In this document: one piece after another, positions 8,772 through 17,626 of the stretch
How the letters are laid out: every line of letters starts with the position of its first letter
Numbering within the stretch: position 1 is the stretch's first letter
Assembly: GCA_050697555.1 (NCBI GenBank)
Contig: JBOHAD010000005.1
Coordinates: 1-64,000, forward strand
DNA from: DASQWP01 sp050697555
Lineage (GTDB): Bacteria > Actinomycetota > Thermoleophilia > Gaiellales > Gaiellaceae
Direction: 5' to 3'
DNA length: 64,000 bases
Translations under genes and position numbers: made by a program
Notes under the pieces: generated by a model
What the model was told of the DNA's origin: nothing
The model's database searches: none
What the model saw: only the letters and a program-made list of their open reading frames with translations

Positions 8772-8838
8772 GCGGTTGTCTCCTTCGGTGAGTACAGGCC
8801 AGGAACGTCTCAGCGCTCGCTCGAGCGCGAGGGCCGAC

Positions 8839-9114
8839 TCAGAGCCGGAAGCGCTGCAGCGCAGCCTCGGACGGCGCGCGGGCGAGCGTGTGCGCCGAGA
8901 GGAGAGCGAGCGCGGCAAAGAGCGCGAGGAGGGCCACCGGCCATACCTCGATCAATGCAGGGAGAGCCGGAATCGTCGACAGCGCTCGCTCCAGTGCCTG
9001 CATCGGATGGTCGCTCAGGCACGCGCACGCGAATCCCAAGAGCGCAAGACAGACGACCGCCAAGAGGATGAAAGCGATCAAAGGCATCCGCCCTCGCAAC
9101 CGCTGCAAGCTCAC
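8839..9114 (-). CDS. Hypothetical two-span membrane protein
   Basis: A 91-residue protein from GTG 9114, or 82 residues from ATG 9087. Two hydrophobic segments are seen, PLIAFILLAVVCLALLGF and PVALLALFAALALLSA, with a Cys pair (FACAC) at the end of the first. No family recognised. It lies in the same direction as the copper/oxidase genes on both sides, with about 140 bases to the next gene upstream. Confidence 0.5.
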   Translation of the reverse strand: MSLQRLRGRMPLIAFILLAVVCLALLGFACACLSDHPMQALERALSTIPALPALIEVWPVALLALFAALALLSAHTLARAPSEAALQRFRL

Positions 9115-9258
9115 CTCACGAGGATAGCCCGCTCCCGCGCGGGCCGCGCCGACCTCTGCCGGGGCCGGCCTTCGCAGCCGCCACGACTCCTGACGATCAA
9201 CCATGAGCGTGCGGCCTACTCACTGGCGTCCCGAGTCTCGCCTCTCCGTGACCCTCGG

Positions 9259-10065
9259 CTACATGCGCGCCCGCGCTCGCCCCTCGCTCACGGAAACGAA
9301 GATGAAGAGGAGGCAGATCGCAAAGGCGAAGAGGAGCATCTCGAAGCCGATCATGACCGAGGCGGCGATCTCCTGATCCTCGGCTCGGGAGATTCCGAAC
9401 GGCCACGGTTGGCTGAGGTCGTGGTAGGAGGAGACGCTGGAGAACCAGACCGCGAAGGCGGGTGGCAGCATCGCGAGCCGGCTCACCATGGCGTAGCCGT
9501 GCCGGCCCCACCAGGGGATGCCGCCCAGGCGAAGGCCGCTGCGCAGGTCGCGGGTCGGGCGCGGGTCGAAGGCGCCCAGCCAGATGAGGAGGCCGAAGGC
9601 GAGGAAGGAGAGATGATCGAGCAGGTGCACCGCCCCGGCGGGGACGGCCAGCCGGTGGAGGGCGGGGACGAACCACAGATAGGTAACCACGGCCCAGATC
9701 GCGAACGCGCCGAGCGGTGAGAGGGCGGCCGTCGCCAGGCGCGCCCATCGCGCCGGGCTGCGGGCGAGGCCGGCGAGGGAGGCGCCCAGCCACCGCCGCG
9801 CGGAAGCCGGCAGCCCGAGCAGGATCAGCGGCGCCGCGAAGTCGCCCAGCGCGATGTGCTGAGCGAGATGGGCGGTGAGGAGATCGTCCTCGCCGAGCCG
9901 GTCGAGCGGCGAGGCGACCGCGGCGGCCGCGATCGCGAGCCCGACGAGGAACGCGAGCGCCCGGGAGAGCGCCGACCAGGAGAAGCGCTCGCGGCTCGCC
10001 GCTCGGAGCCAGAAAGCGAGCGTGAGCGCGACAAGGGCGAGGAAGGACGCGCTCCAGGCGTCCAC
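9259..10065 (-). CDS. ctaG: Cytochrome c oxidase assembly factor CtaG (caa3 type)
   Basis: A 268-residue polytopic protein of the caa3_CtaG family, thought to assist CuB insertion into subunit I of aa3/caa3 oxidases. About seven spans are visible, with the conserved HLAQHIALGDFAAP stretch, HLLDHLSFL and YHDLSQPWP. GTG 10065 was chosen because the upstream extension overlaps the small exported protein. With SCO and the copper pump it makes copper supply to an oxidase the theme of the block. The oxidase subunits themselves are not in the window. Confidence 0.88.
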   Translation of the reverse strand: MDAWSASFLALVALTLAFWLRAASRERFSWSALSRALAFLVGLAIAAAAVASPLDRLGEDDLLTAHLAQHIALGDFAAPLILLGLPASARRWLGASLAGLARSPARWARLATAALSPLGAFAIWAVVTYLWFVPALHRLAVPAGAVHLLDHLSFLAFGLLIWLGAFDPRPTRDLRSGLRLGGIPWWGRHGYAMVSRLAMLPPAFAVWFSSVSSYHDLSQPWPFGISRAEDQEIAASVMIGFEMLLFAFAICLLFIFVSVSEGRARARM

Positions 10066-10070
10066 GGCCG

Positions 10071-10271
10071 TCAGCCCTCGCCCTGCAGGGCGAGGCCGAG
10101 GACGAGGAGCCCGCTGAAGGTGTAGGCGACCACCGCGGCCGCGCCGGCGAGCGCGTACACCCACACGGGGAGGGGGAAGCGGTACTCGATGCCGGCGACG
10201 TGGGCGAAGGCCGGACCTGGCAGCGCGAGCGCGGCCACGGCCGCGGCGAGGAGGAGGGCCAGTCGCCTCAT
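10071..10271 (-). CDS. Small exported membrane protein
   Basis: A 66-residue protein. A signal-peptide-like start (MRRLALLLAAAVAALAL, with cleavage plausible after PAFA) is followed by HVAGIEYRFPLP and one span. First gene of the leftward copper/oxidase unit, five bases before ctaG. The His/Tyr-containing exported loop is suggestive, but no family is recognised. Confidence 0.6.
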   Translation of the reverse strand: MRRLALLLAAAVAALALPGPAFAHVAGIEYRFPLPVWVYALAGAAAVVAYTFSGLLVLGLALQGEG

Positions 10272-10321
10272 CGCCGAGCAGGATGCCAGACGATCAGATC
10301 AACCGTTGTTAGGATGACTTC

Positions 10322-10681
10322 GTGAGCGACGACCGCTGTCAGCTCCTCTGCCTCGACCTGCCGACCGCGGAAAGGCTCCGTCAAGGCCGCCTTGCTCAGT
10401 CTGCCGCCCAGCAGGCGGCCGGCCGCGCAGCTGCGCTGGGCGACCCGACCCGCCTCACGATCGCAGTCGCCCTGCGTGAGGGCGGCGAGCTCTGCGTGTG
10501 CGATCTCGCCTGGATCACCGAGCGCTCCCAGAACCTCGTCTCCCACCACTTACGCGCCCTCCGCGCGGAAGACCTCGTCCGCTCGCGCCGCGAGGGGAAG
10601 ATGGTCATGTACGCGCTCACACTCGAGGGAGAAGCGCTCATCGAGGCTGTGCTCAGCGTGGAGGCACCGCTCTCCCGATGA
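10322..10681 (+). CDS. ArsR/SmtB family metal-responsive repressor (CadC/CmtR-like)
   Basis: A 119-residue winged-helix repressor. The ArsR core LGDPTRLTIAVALREGGELCVCDLAW ends in the Cys-x-Cys metal site on the recognition-side helix, and the N-terminus carries further Cys residues (RCQLLCLD) as in CadC-type Cd/Pb/Zn sensors. The HTH SQNLVSHHLRALRAEDLV is clear. It starts at GTG 10322 and overlaps the next transporter gene by ATGA, so it should control that efflux gene. It is divergent from the copper/oxidase unit across only 50 bases and may influence both. Confidence 0.9.
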   Translation: MSDDRCQLLCLDLPTAERLRQGRLAQSAAQQAAGRAAALGDPTRLTIAVALREGGELCVCDLAWITERSQNLVSHHLRALRAEDLVRSRREGKMVMYALTLEGEALIEAVLSVEAPLSR

Positions 10682-11334
10682 GCACGCAGGAACTGACGCT
10701 CCTCGAGCCCAGGACGCAGACGCGAAGCGCCGAGTGGCTGCAAGCGGCGAGGCGCACGCGGTTTCTCTCCTGGCTCTCGCTCGTCTGGATGGGCGCCGAG
10801 GGGGCCATCGCGATCACGGCCGGTCTCCTGGCCGGCTCGATCGCGCTGGTCGGTTTCGGGATCGACTCTGCGATCGAGGGCGTCGCGAGCCTCGTGATTG
10901 TGTGGCGCTTCACCGGCTCGCGCCTGCTCTCCCAGGCCGCCGAGGAGCGGGCACAGAAGCTCGTGGCGATCCAGTTCTTCCTCCTCGCCCCCTACGTGAC
11001 GGCGGAAGCGCTGCACAAGCTCGTCACGGCGGAGCAGCCGGAAACGAGCTGGCTTGGTATCGGGCTCGTGACCTCGAGCGTCGTCGGCATGCCCTTCCTC
11101 GGCATCGCGAAGCGCCGGCTCGCCGAGCGGCTCGGGTCTGTCGCCACCCGCGGGGAGGGCACGCAGAATCTCCTCTGCGCCTACCTGGCCGCCGCCGTGC
11201 TCGTTGGCCTGCTCGGGAACGCCCTCTTCGGGCTCTGGTGGCTCGACCCGCTCGCAGCCCTCGTTGTTGCCGCTGTCGCCGTGCGGGAAGGCATCGAGAG
11301 CTGGAGAGGCGAGGGCTGCTGCTCGGCCTGCTGA
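10678..11334 (+). CDS. Cation diffusion facilitator (short form, Cys-tailed)
   Basis: A 218-residue CDF transporter with about six spans and no C-terminal cytoplasmic domain. The metal-site positions are atypical: GFGIDSAIEG in TM2 and GLWWLDPLAA in TM5 rather than the HxxxD pairs of zinc CDFs. It ends with a GCCSAC tail. Coupled to the ArsR gene by ATGA overlap, so metal efflux under that sensor is likely. Cd, Zn or another thiophilic metal is plausible; the substrate is not settled by sequence. Confidence 0.8.
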   Translation: MSTQELTLLEPRTQTRSAEWLQAARRTRFLSWLSLVWMGAEGAIAITAGLLAGSIALVGFGIDSAIEGVASLVIVWRFTGSRLLSQAAEERAQKLVAIQFFLLAPYVTAEALHKLVTAEQPETSWLGIGLVTSSVVGMPFLGIAKRRLAERLGSVATRGEGTQNLLCAYLAAAVLVGLLGNALFGLWWLDPLAALVVAAVAVREGIESWRGEGCCSAC

Positions 11335-11374
11335 GACCGCGCGCCGAAGGGCGGAAGACGGGGAGCGGCGCCTG

Positions 11375-12307
11375 ATGGGTGCCGGTCACAGCCACGGGCC
11401 GGGCGGCGGCGAGCGCTCCGCGGACCGACGCGCGCTCGCCATCGCGCTCGGGCTCACGGCGACGTACACGGTCGCCGAGGTCGTCGGCGGCCTTTTGACC
11501 GGCAGCCTCGCCCTGCTCGCCGACGCAGCGCACATGCTCTCCGACAACGTCTCAATCGCGGTCGCGCTCTTCGCCGTCTGGATCGCGGCCAAGCCGCCGA
11601 CGCCGGAGCGGACGTTCGGCTTCAAGCGGGCGGAGATCCTCGCCGCGCTCGCCAACGGGATCACGCTCGTGGCGGTCTCCTTCTGGATCTTCTACGAGGC
11701 CTTCCGCCGCTTCCAGGAGCCGCCCGAGATCCTGGGCGGCTGGATGCTCGCGGTCGCCGTCGTCGGTCTCTTCGTCAACGTGGCTGCCGGTCTCGTCATG
11801 TGGCGCTCGCGTGGCGGAAGCCTCAACCTCGAGGCCGCCTTCCGGCACGTCCTCGCCGACCTGCTCGGCTCCGTGGGAGTGATCACGGCCGCGCTCGTCA
11901 TCATCCTGACCGGCTGGCTCTCGGCCGACCCGCTCATCAGCGTCCTCATCGGCCTCCTCGTCCTCGCGAGTGCTTGGACGATCCTCCGCGACTCGACCCG
12001 CATCCTCCTCGAAGCCACCCCGCGGGGGCTCGACGCGAGCCAGATAGGCGGGACGCTCGCCTCTGTCGGGGGCGTCATCGACGTCCACGACCTCCACGTC
12101 TGGACGATCACTTCCGGCTTCCCCGCCCTCTCCGCGCACGTCCTCGTCCGCCCCCGGGACGACTGCCACGCCATCCGCCGCCAGCTCGAGCAGCTCGTCG
12201 AGGAGCGCTTCGGCATCGAGCACACCACCCTCCAGGTCGATCATCAGGAGGACGGACGGCTGCTTTCCGTTGGTGGAGCGCCGGAACATCGGCAGCACGG
12301 GCGGTGA
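11375..12307 (+). CDS. Cation diffusion facilitator (ZitB/CzcD-like)
   Basis: A 310-residue zinc-type CDF proton/metal antiporter. It has a His-bearing N-terminus (MGAGHSHGPGG), six spans with canonical metal residues in TM2 (AAHMLSDN) and TM5 (FRHVLADLLGS), and a full cytoplasmic C-terminal dimerisation domain with VHDLHVWTI. ATG 11375 is preceded by a GGGAGCGG stretch. Same direction as the ArsR/CDF pair, 40 bases after it, so probably the same transcript. Confidence 0.9.
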   Translation: MGAGHSHGPGGGERSADRRALAIALGLTATYTVAEVVGGLLTGSLALLADAAHMLSDNVSIAVALFAVWIAAKPPTPERTFGFKRAEILAALANGITLVAVSFWIFYEAFRRFQEPPEILGGWMLAVAVVGLFVNVAAGLVMWRSRGGSLNLEAAFRHVLADLLGSVGVITAALVIILTGWLSADPLISVLIGLLVLASAWTILRDSTRILLEATPRGLDASQIGGTLASVGGVIDVHDLHVWTITSGFPALSAHVLVRPRDDCHAIRRQLEQLVEERFGIEHTTLQVDHQEDGRLLSVGGAPEHRQHGR

Positions 12308-12325
12308 AGCGGACGCTTGTAGTCG

Positions 12326-13018
12326 TCAGCCTTCCGACTGAAGGCTCGGTAGAGCGTGGTCGCGCTGGCCGCGGACCGTTCGCCACGAGTCCCATGCGAT
12401 TCTCAGGATGACGAGGGTGATCGCCAGGCCGATCAGCGGGTCGGCGATCTCGACCCCGAGCGCGACGACGGCCGCGCTGGCGACGACCCCGAGGCTGACG
12501 AAGGCATCGACGCGGGCGTGGTGGCCGTCGGCCACGAGCGCCGCGCTCTCGAGGCGCCGGCCGGCACGGAGGCGCAGACGCGCGGTGAGCTCGTTTCCCA
12601 CGTAGCCGATCAGGCCCGCGCCGGCGAGCGCCCACAGGTGCTCGAGCTGCTCGGGCTCGATCAGGCGCATGGCCGTCTCGTAGAGGGCGACGCAGGCGGA
12701 GACGAAAATGGCGAGAACGACCGCGTAGCCAGCCCAGCGCTCGGCGCGGGTGCTGCGCAGCACGAAGGCGGCTCCGACCGGGATGGCGGTAAGCGCGTCG
12801 CCGGCGTTGTGGATTAGGTCGGCAAGCAGCGCGACGCTCCCCGAGAGGACATACACGACCGCCTGCGCGGCCGCGGTGGCGCCAAGGATGGCGAGGCTGG
12901 CGAGCACCGCCCGGATTCCGGCGCGCGAGCGCAGAAGGGAGCAGTCGACCATGCCGTGTGAGTGACGGTGCCCGCCTGCGGGCGGGCCCGCCCGCTGCGC
13001 GTGCTCGTGCGCGCTCAC
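12326..13018 (-). CDS. Cation diffusion facilitator (metal efflux)
   Basis: A 230-residue CDF transporter with a His-rich N-terminus (HEHAQRAGPPAGGHRHSHG), six spans and the canonical sites LIHNAGDAL in TM2 and GHHARVDAFVS in TM5. The C-terminal cytoplasmic domain is almost absent; the protein ends soon after TM6. The GTG start overlaps the stop of the ArsR gene (GTGA), so this is the direct target of that regulator. Convergent with the ZitB-like gene. Confidence 0.87.
   Translation of the reverse strand: MSAHEHAQRAGPPAGGHRHSHGMVDCSLLRSRAGIRAVLASLAILGATAAAQAVVYVLSGSVALLADLIHNAGDALTAIPVGAAFVLRSTRAERWAGYAVVLAIFVSACVALYETAMRLIEPEQLEHLWALAGAGLIGYVGNELTARLRLRAGRRLESAALVADGHHARVDAFVSLGVVASAAVVALGVEIADPLIGLAITLVILRIAWDSWRTVRGQRDHALPSLQSEG
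12328..12346. terminator. Hairpin between convergent CDF genes
   Basis: AGCCTTC-CGACT-GAAGGCT is a perfect 7-bp stem with a 5-base loop. It lies 20 bases past the stop of the rightward CDF gene and within the last codons of the leftward one. No T-tract follows, so termination is probable from position only. Confidence 0.45.
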
Positions 13019-13398
13019 GGCGCCGCGCCCGCGTCGCGCTCGAGCTCGGCCGGGAGGCTCAGCGGCATGGGCGGGCGGGCGTGCTCGTGATGATGGCGGA
13101 TCGCAGCCAGCAGATCGGCCACGTGGGAGTCGTGCAGACGGTAGTAGGCGCGCCGACCCTTGCGGCGCACAGCCACCAAGCGGCTCTGGCGGAGCAGACG
13201 CAGCTGGTGCGACGCCGCGCTCGGTGCAAGCCCGGTCGCCTCGACGAGCTCCTCCACCGTTCGCTCGCCAGTAAGCATCGCCCACAGCAACCGCAGGCGG
13301 CTGGCGGCCCCGAAGGCCCGCATCGCATCCGCGAGCGCCTCGGCCTCCGCGAGGCCAAGTGGCCGGTCGGTGGGCCCGTGCTCGGACGGATGCGGCAC
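13015..13398 (-). CDS. ArsR family metal-responsive repressor
   Basis: A 127-residue winged-helix repressor. The core includes AASRLRLLWAMLTGERTVEELV, recognition helix SAASHQLRLLRQSRLV and wing RRKGRRAYYRL. Metal ligands probably come from the C-terminal helix, where DSHVADLLAAIRHHHEHA matches the alpha-5 zinc/nickel site pattern (DxH...HxxH/E) of SmtB/CzrA-like sensors. The GTG start at 13398 sits just after an inverted-repeat operator. Coupled to the downstream CDF gene. Confidence 0.9.
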   Translation of the reverse strand: MPHPSEHGPTDRPLGLAEAEALADAMRAFGAASRLRLLWAMLTGERTVEELVEATGLAPSAASHQLRLLRQSRLVAVRRKGRRAYYRLHDSHVADLLAAIRHHHEHARPPMPLSLPAELERDAGAAP

Positions 13399-13412
13399 AA
13401 CCAGAACGTTAC

Positions 13413-13432
13413 CAACAGATGAAGAGCTGTTG
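13413..13432. promoter_or_regulatory. ArsR-type operator (inverted repeat)
   Basis: CAACAG at 13413-13418 and CTGTTG at 13427-13432 form a perfect 6-bp inverted repeat with an 8-base spacer, 15 bases upstream of the ArsR GTG start. Position and shape fit autorepression of the ArsR-CDF unit. Confidence 0.65.
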
Positions 13433-13499
13433 ATACGTTGCTTGCCAGGGGCGTAGACGATTGCGGCCGCCGAGAGAGGCCTCGTCCGCGCTCGAGCCC

Positions 13500-13838
13500 T
13501 CAGGCGAAGATCCGCCGTCCCCACAGGACGACGACCACCCCGAAGAGGACGACCGCCGCGCCGACCCAGTCGAAACGGTCGGGCTGCTTGCCGTCGACGC
13601 CCCAGCCCCACAGAAGCGCCCCGATGAGGAAGACGCCGGCGTAGCCAGCGAAGAGCCGCCCATAGCGGTCTTCCGGCTGAAGGGTCTGGACGACGGCGTA
13701 GGCAAACAGCGCCGCCGCCCCGGCAAGCGCGAGCAGCGGTGGCGAGCCGGTACGGAGCCAGCGCCAAATCGCGTACGTGCCGCCGAGCTCGCCGAGAAGC
13801 GCGACGGCGAAAATGGCGAAGGTCTTGAGGACGGTCAG
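13500..13838 (-). CDS. YnfA/UPF0060 family membrane protein
   Basis: A 112-residue, four-span protein of the YnfA (SMR-like) family. It shows an early GELGGTYAIWRWLR, then QPEDRYGRLFAGYAGVFL and a final WVGAAVVLFGVVVVLWGRR. The family's usual length (about 108-112) requires a start at the CTG at 13838, which is preceded by an AAAGGAG site at good spacing. No ATG, GTG or TTG is available there, and an ATG at 13979 would add an atypical Arg-rich leader. Located beside metal-efflux genes; function unproven in the family. Confidence 0.82.
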   Translation of the reverse strand: MTVLKTFAIFAVALLGELGGTYAIWRWLRTGSPPLLALAGAAALFAYAVVQTLQPEDRYGRLFAGYAGVFLIGALLWGWGVDGKQPDRFDWVGAAVVLFGVVVVLWGRRIFA

Positions 13839-14135
13839 CGGGAAGCTCCTTTGGTCTCGATCAGGGTGCCTGCCTGCCCGGACGCCCACGCCGCGAGCTG
13901 ACGCGTAACTTCGCGGGCTACGGCCTCGCGGCCGGAACGAGGTGTCGGGAATGGTCGAGGGCCGCGCCATCGCGACCATCTGCGGCGACTACGACCATCC
14001 GATCCCTGCAAACCGGACGACTGCGGTTCCTTCTACCTGCGCCAGTATCTCCTTCCAGCCAGGATCGACGTGAACCGGTAGCCCCAATAGAACGCGAGAC
14101 GCAGATGCATCCGATGATGCTCTTATGCTTCACGG

Positions 14136-17090
14136 GTGCTCTCGGTTGCGAAGCTGACGCCAGGGCAGGAGGGCTACTACGAGCGCTCCGTCGCCGGCGG
14201 CCTGGACGACTACTACGCGGGCAAGGGCGAGTCGCCGGGGGAGTGGGCGGGTAGCGGCGCCGCGAGCCTGGGCCTCGAGGGTGAGGTGACCGAGGGCGAG
14301 CTCGGCTCGCTGATCCGCGGCAGGGACCCGAAGACAGGGGAGGAGCTGCGCGCACCCGTGAAGGCGCGCACGATCACGGTCGAGCGAATCGACACGGAAA
14401 CGGGGAGGCGCTGGCTGGAGGAGAAGAAGCTCGCCCCCGTGGCCGGCTTCGACCTGGTCTTCTCGACACCGAAGAGCGTCAGCCTCCTCCATGCGCTCGG
14501 GGACGAGGAGACGCGGGAGGCGATCGCGGCGGCGCACCGCTCCGCCTGGGAGGCGGCGCTCGCCTACCTGGAGGCGGAGGCGTGCGTGACGCGGCGGGGG
14601 AAGGACGGTTACCTGCGCGAGCGAGGCGGCGGCTTCGTCGCCGCCGCCTACCAGCACCGGACGTCGAGAGCGCAGGACCCGCACCTGCACACGCACGTGA
14701 TCGTCGCCAACATGACCCGAAGCCCCTCCGACGGCGAGTGGCGGGCCCTCGACGGGGAGGCCATCCTCAAGACCTTCCGGCTTGCCGCCGGCTACCTGTA
14801 CGAGGCGCACCTGCGCTTCGAGCTGTCCACGCGACTCGGGGTCGAGTGGGAGACGCCGGAGAAGGGCTGGGCCGAGCTGAAAGGGGTCCCCCGGGCGGTG
14901 ACTGAGGCCTTCTCGACTCGGCGGGTGCAGGTGATCGAGCACATGGCCGCGCAGGGCACGGCGGGGTTCTACGCCGCCCAGGTTGCCGCGGTCGCCTCGC
15001 GGGAGCGCAAGGAGGCGCTCGACCTGCCGCGCCTTCGCGCCGAGTGGGCCGCCCGCGCCAGCGAGCACGGCCTCGGAGCCCGGGAGCTCGATTCGCTCGT
15101 CCACCGCGTCCCCTACCGCGAGCCCACGCCGGCCGAGCTCGTCGCCCTGGCCGAGCGGCTGTTCGGCCCCGAGGGACTGACGGAGAACCGAAGCGCCTTC
15201 TCCGAGCCCGAGCTCCTGATGGCCTGGGCGGAGGCACACCCTCAGGGTGTCCCTGTGGAGCGGATCCGCGCGCTCGCCGCGCGCCTCCTCGAGCTCCCTG
15301 GTGTCGAGCGGGTCAGCGAGCTGCCGCCGCCGGGCAAGGCCGCCTACTACTCGACCACGGAGTTACTGCGCATCGAACGGGAGGCGCTCGCTCTCGTCGA
15401 GCGCGGGCGCGGCGCCAACGCTCCCGCTGCGGCGGACACTCTCGTCGAGGCGCTCATCGATGATGGCAGCCCAGGTCTTCGCTTGTCTGCCGAGCAGGAG
15501 CGGATGGTGCGCGGGCTCGCCGTGAGTCGCGACCGCGTCGTTTGCGTGGTCGGACCCGCGGGCTCGGGGAAAACGAGTGCCCTCCGGGTGGCCGCCGAAG
15601 CGTTCCTCGGCGCGGGCGTCCCCATCCTCGGCGCCGCTCCGTCCGGGATCGCCTCCGAGCGGCTCGCCGACGAGAGCGGTATCCGCTCGACGACGCTCCA
15701 CCGTCTCCTCGCCGTGGCGCGGCGCGAGGGCGGCCTTCCGCACGGGTCGGTGCTCGTCGTCGACGAGGCGGGGATGGCGGAGACGCGCATCCTCGCCCCG
15801 CTGCTGGCCTTGGTCGAGGGGGCGGAGGGGAAGGCGATCTTGGTCGGGGACCCGGGCCAGCTTCCCTCGGTGGGGGCGGGCGGGCTCTTCGCCGCGATCG
15901 TCGAGCGCGAGGGGGCGTTCGAGCTTCTCGACAACCGCCGCCAGCGGGACGAGCTCGAGCGGCGGGCGCTCGACGCCGTCCGCGCCGGCGTGGGCCGCGA
16001 CTACCTCGCCTTCGCAGAGCGCAACGAGCGCCTGCTCGTCGCCGACGACCCGGTGGAGTCGAGAGCGCGGCTGCTCGCCGACTGGTGGCAGGCCGCCAGG
16101 CACGATCTCGCGGGGAGCGTGATGGTTGCCCTCCGCCGTTCCGACGTGGCCGAGCTGAACGCCGCCGCCCGCACGCTGATGGAGGCGGATGGCAGGCTCG
16201 GCAGGGAGCGGCTCGCGCCAGCCGGTGTCGACCTCGCCGTGGGCGACCGGGTCGTCTGCCGCCGCAACTCGGAGGCGCTCGGGGTTCGCAACGGCACCCG
16301 CGGCACGGTGAGCGCGCTCGACCTCGGGAGCGGTGCGGCCATGGTGGTAACCGACCGCGGCGATGAGGTGGTGCTGCCGCGGGCCTATCTGGAGGCGGGT
16401 TACGTCGAGCACGCCTACGCGCTCACCGGCCACGCCGCCCAGGGGCTGACGGTCGAGCAGTCATTCGTCCTCGGCTCAGACCGGGGCCGGCTGCGCGAGT
16501 GGGGCTACGTCGCTCTCTCCCGCGCCCGCGAGCAGACCCGCCTCTACGTCACGGCGCCTGTCGACGAGGCGGAGAGTCACTTCCACGAGCTCGACGAGCG
16601 CGACGCGGTCACCCGGTTGGCGCAAGCGCTGGAGGAGTCCGCGGAGGAGCGGCTGGCGAGCGAGCAGCGGCCGCCTCCGCCCCGGCCGCTGCTCGGAACC
16701 CGCCCGGTGATCGCCCGTCGGACGCCCGAGGAGCGGGTGCTCGCGGCGGCCCGGGAGCACCTCCGCCTCCTCGAGAGCGTGCGAGCGGACACGGAGCGGG
16801 CCAAGACCCTGGCCGAGCAGCGGCTCGCGCAGACGAAGGAGCGGCTCACCGGGCTCGGCTGGCGCGGTCGCCGACGCCAGGGGGAGGAGCTTCGCCGTCA
16901 GGCGGCGCGGGAGCGAAGCACGCTCAACTTGGCCGACGAGAAACTCGCCACGCTGGCGCGGGAGCGCCGCCAGGCGCTCGACCGGCTCGCCCGGGCGCAG
17001 GAACGGGCGCTCCGACCTCCCCGTGACCGAGGGCGGTCGCTGGAACGGCCGACACCGGAGCGGCAGCTGAGCCTCGACCTCGGCCCCTGA
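14136..17090 (+). CDS. MobF (TrwC/TraA-like) relaxase-helicase
   Basis: A 984-residue conjugative relaxase. The N-terminal TrwC domain has the active-site Tyr pairs GYYER (14-15) and DDYYAG (26-27) and the three-His metal motif: H174, then PHLHTH at 182-187 followed by VIVAN. The helicase part has Walker A GPAGSGKT near residue 471, VVDEAGMAE (Walker B), and late RecD-like motifs including ALTGHAAQGLTVEQ and YVALSRAREQT. A charged coiled-coil tail ends it. GTG 14136 gives MLSVAKLT, the same start as the second relaxase in this window. It would nick the element's transfer origin and unwind the strand, using another element's secretion system. Confidence 0.9.
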   Translation: MLSVAKLTPGQEGYYERSVAGGLDDYYAGKGESPGEWAGSGAASLGLEGEVTEGELGSLIRGRDPKTGEELRAPVKARTITVERIDTETGRRWLEEKKLAPVAGFDLVFSTPKSVSLLHALGDEETREAIAAAHRSAWEAALAYLEAEACVTRRGKDGYLRERGGGFVAAAYQHRTSRAQDPHLHTHVIVANMTRSPSDGEWRALDGEAILKTFRLAAGYLYEAHLRFELSTRLGVEWETPEKGWAELKGVPRAVTEAFSTRRVQVIEHMAAQGTAGFYAAQVAAVASRERKEALDLPRLRAEWAARASEHGLGARELDSLVHRVPYREPTPAELVALAERLFGPEGLTENRSAFSEPELLMAWAEAHPQGVPVERIRALAARLLELPGVERVSELPPPGKAAYYSTTELLRIEREALALVERGRGANAPAAADTLVEALIDDGSPGLRLSAEQERMVRGLAVSRDRVVCVVGPAGSGKTSALRVAAEAFLGAGVPILGAAPSGIASERLADESGIRSTTLHRLLAVARREGGLPHGSVLVVDEAGMAETRILAPLLALVEGAEGKAILVGDPGQLPSVGAGGLFAAIVEREGAFELLDNRRQRDELERRALDAVRAGVGRDYLAFAERNERLLVADDPVESRARLLADWWQAARHDLAGSVMVALRRSDVAELNAAARTLMEADGRLGRERLAPAGVDLAVGDRVVCRRNSEALGVRNGTRGTVSALDLGSGAAMVVTDRGDEVVLPRAYLEAGYVEHAYALTGHAAQGLTVEQSFVLGSDRGRLREWGYVALSRAREQTRLYVTAPVDEAESHFHELDERDAVTRLAQALEESAEERLASEQRPPPPRPLLGTRPVIARRTPEERVLAAAREHLRLLESVRADTERAKTLAEQRLAQTKERLTGLGWRGRRRQGEELRRQAARERSTLNLADEKLATLARERRQALDRLARAQERALRPPRDRGRSLERPTPERQLSLDLGP

Positions 17091-17095
17091 TCCAT

Positions 17096-17626
17096 CTACC
17101 GGCCGAGGTCGATGCCGCGGCCGACCGAGCGTTCGAGCTCGTGCAGACGCCGCATCGCCAGCAGCCGCTGCAGGTCCTCCTCGCGTTCGCGGGCGGCGAG
17201 CATGCGCGAGAGGTCATTGATCGAGGCGACCTGGACGCGCACCCCTTCGCCCAGGTACTCGCGGGAGGCGCGGCGGCGCAGGTCCTCGTAGCCCTGCGTG
17301 CCCGCCGGGGTCGGCACGATCTGCACCTCCCCTAGCGGCGTGCGGTAGCCGATCACCTCCTCGCCGCGGGCGACCCGCTCCGGCAAGGGCGTCTTCCTGC
17401 GGTCGCGCGCCTCGGCCTCCAGGGAGTCGAGGGGGGCCTGGGCCCGCTCCAGAACCCGTTCGCGGAGGGAGGGGGTGAGGTCGACCCCGTAGGTCACCTC
17501 CTCGGCTCCCTGCAACACCCTGGCCACGCCGCCGATGAGGACGTAGTCGACCCGGGCCCGCTCGAAGGCGGCCAGGATCGCAAGCGGCTCGAACCGCTCC
17601 GCCTCAGCGGCCACGACCCCTCCCAC
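17096..17626 (-). CDS. Nucleotidyltransferase-like protein (element 1)
   Basis: A 176-residue protein with the start of a minimal nucleotidyltransferase fold: VDYVLIGGVARVLQGAEEVTYGVDLTPS. The family motif hGG...DxD is altered here: the first Asp of DxD is Gly (TYGVDL). The C-terminal part (INDLSRMLAAREREEDLQRL) matches the helical end of this family. It overlaps the XRE gene by 23 bases and would be co-translated with it. Its homologue at 22602-23111 also pairs with an XRE gene and has the same Gly. It may be a toxin-like partner or a non-catalytic regulator; undecided. Confidence 0.65.
   Translation of the reverse strand: MGGVVAAEAERFEPLAILAAFERARVDYVLIGGVARVLQGAEEVTYGVDLTPSLRERVLERAQAPLDSLEAEARDRRKTPLPERVARGEEVIGYRTPLGEVQIVPTPAGTQGYEDLRRRASREYLGEGVRVQVASINDLSRMLAAREREEDLQRLLAMRRLHELERSVGRGIDLGR

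Noticed and set aside
13839..14135. A copy of the tRNA-Lys 3' end as the left attachment site of element 1.
   Set aside because: No such sequence could be found by reading this gap or the flanking genes, so integration of element 1 into tRNA-Lys stays a guess.
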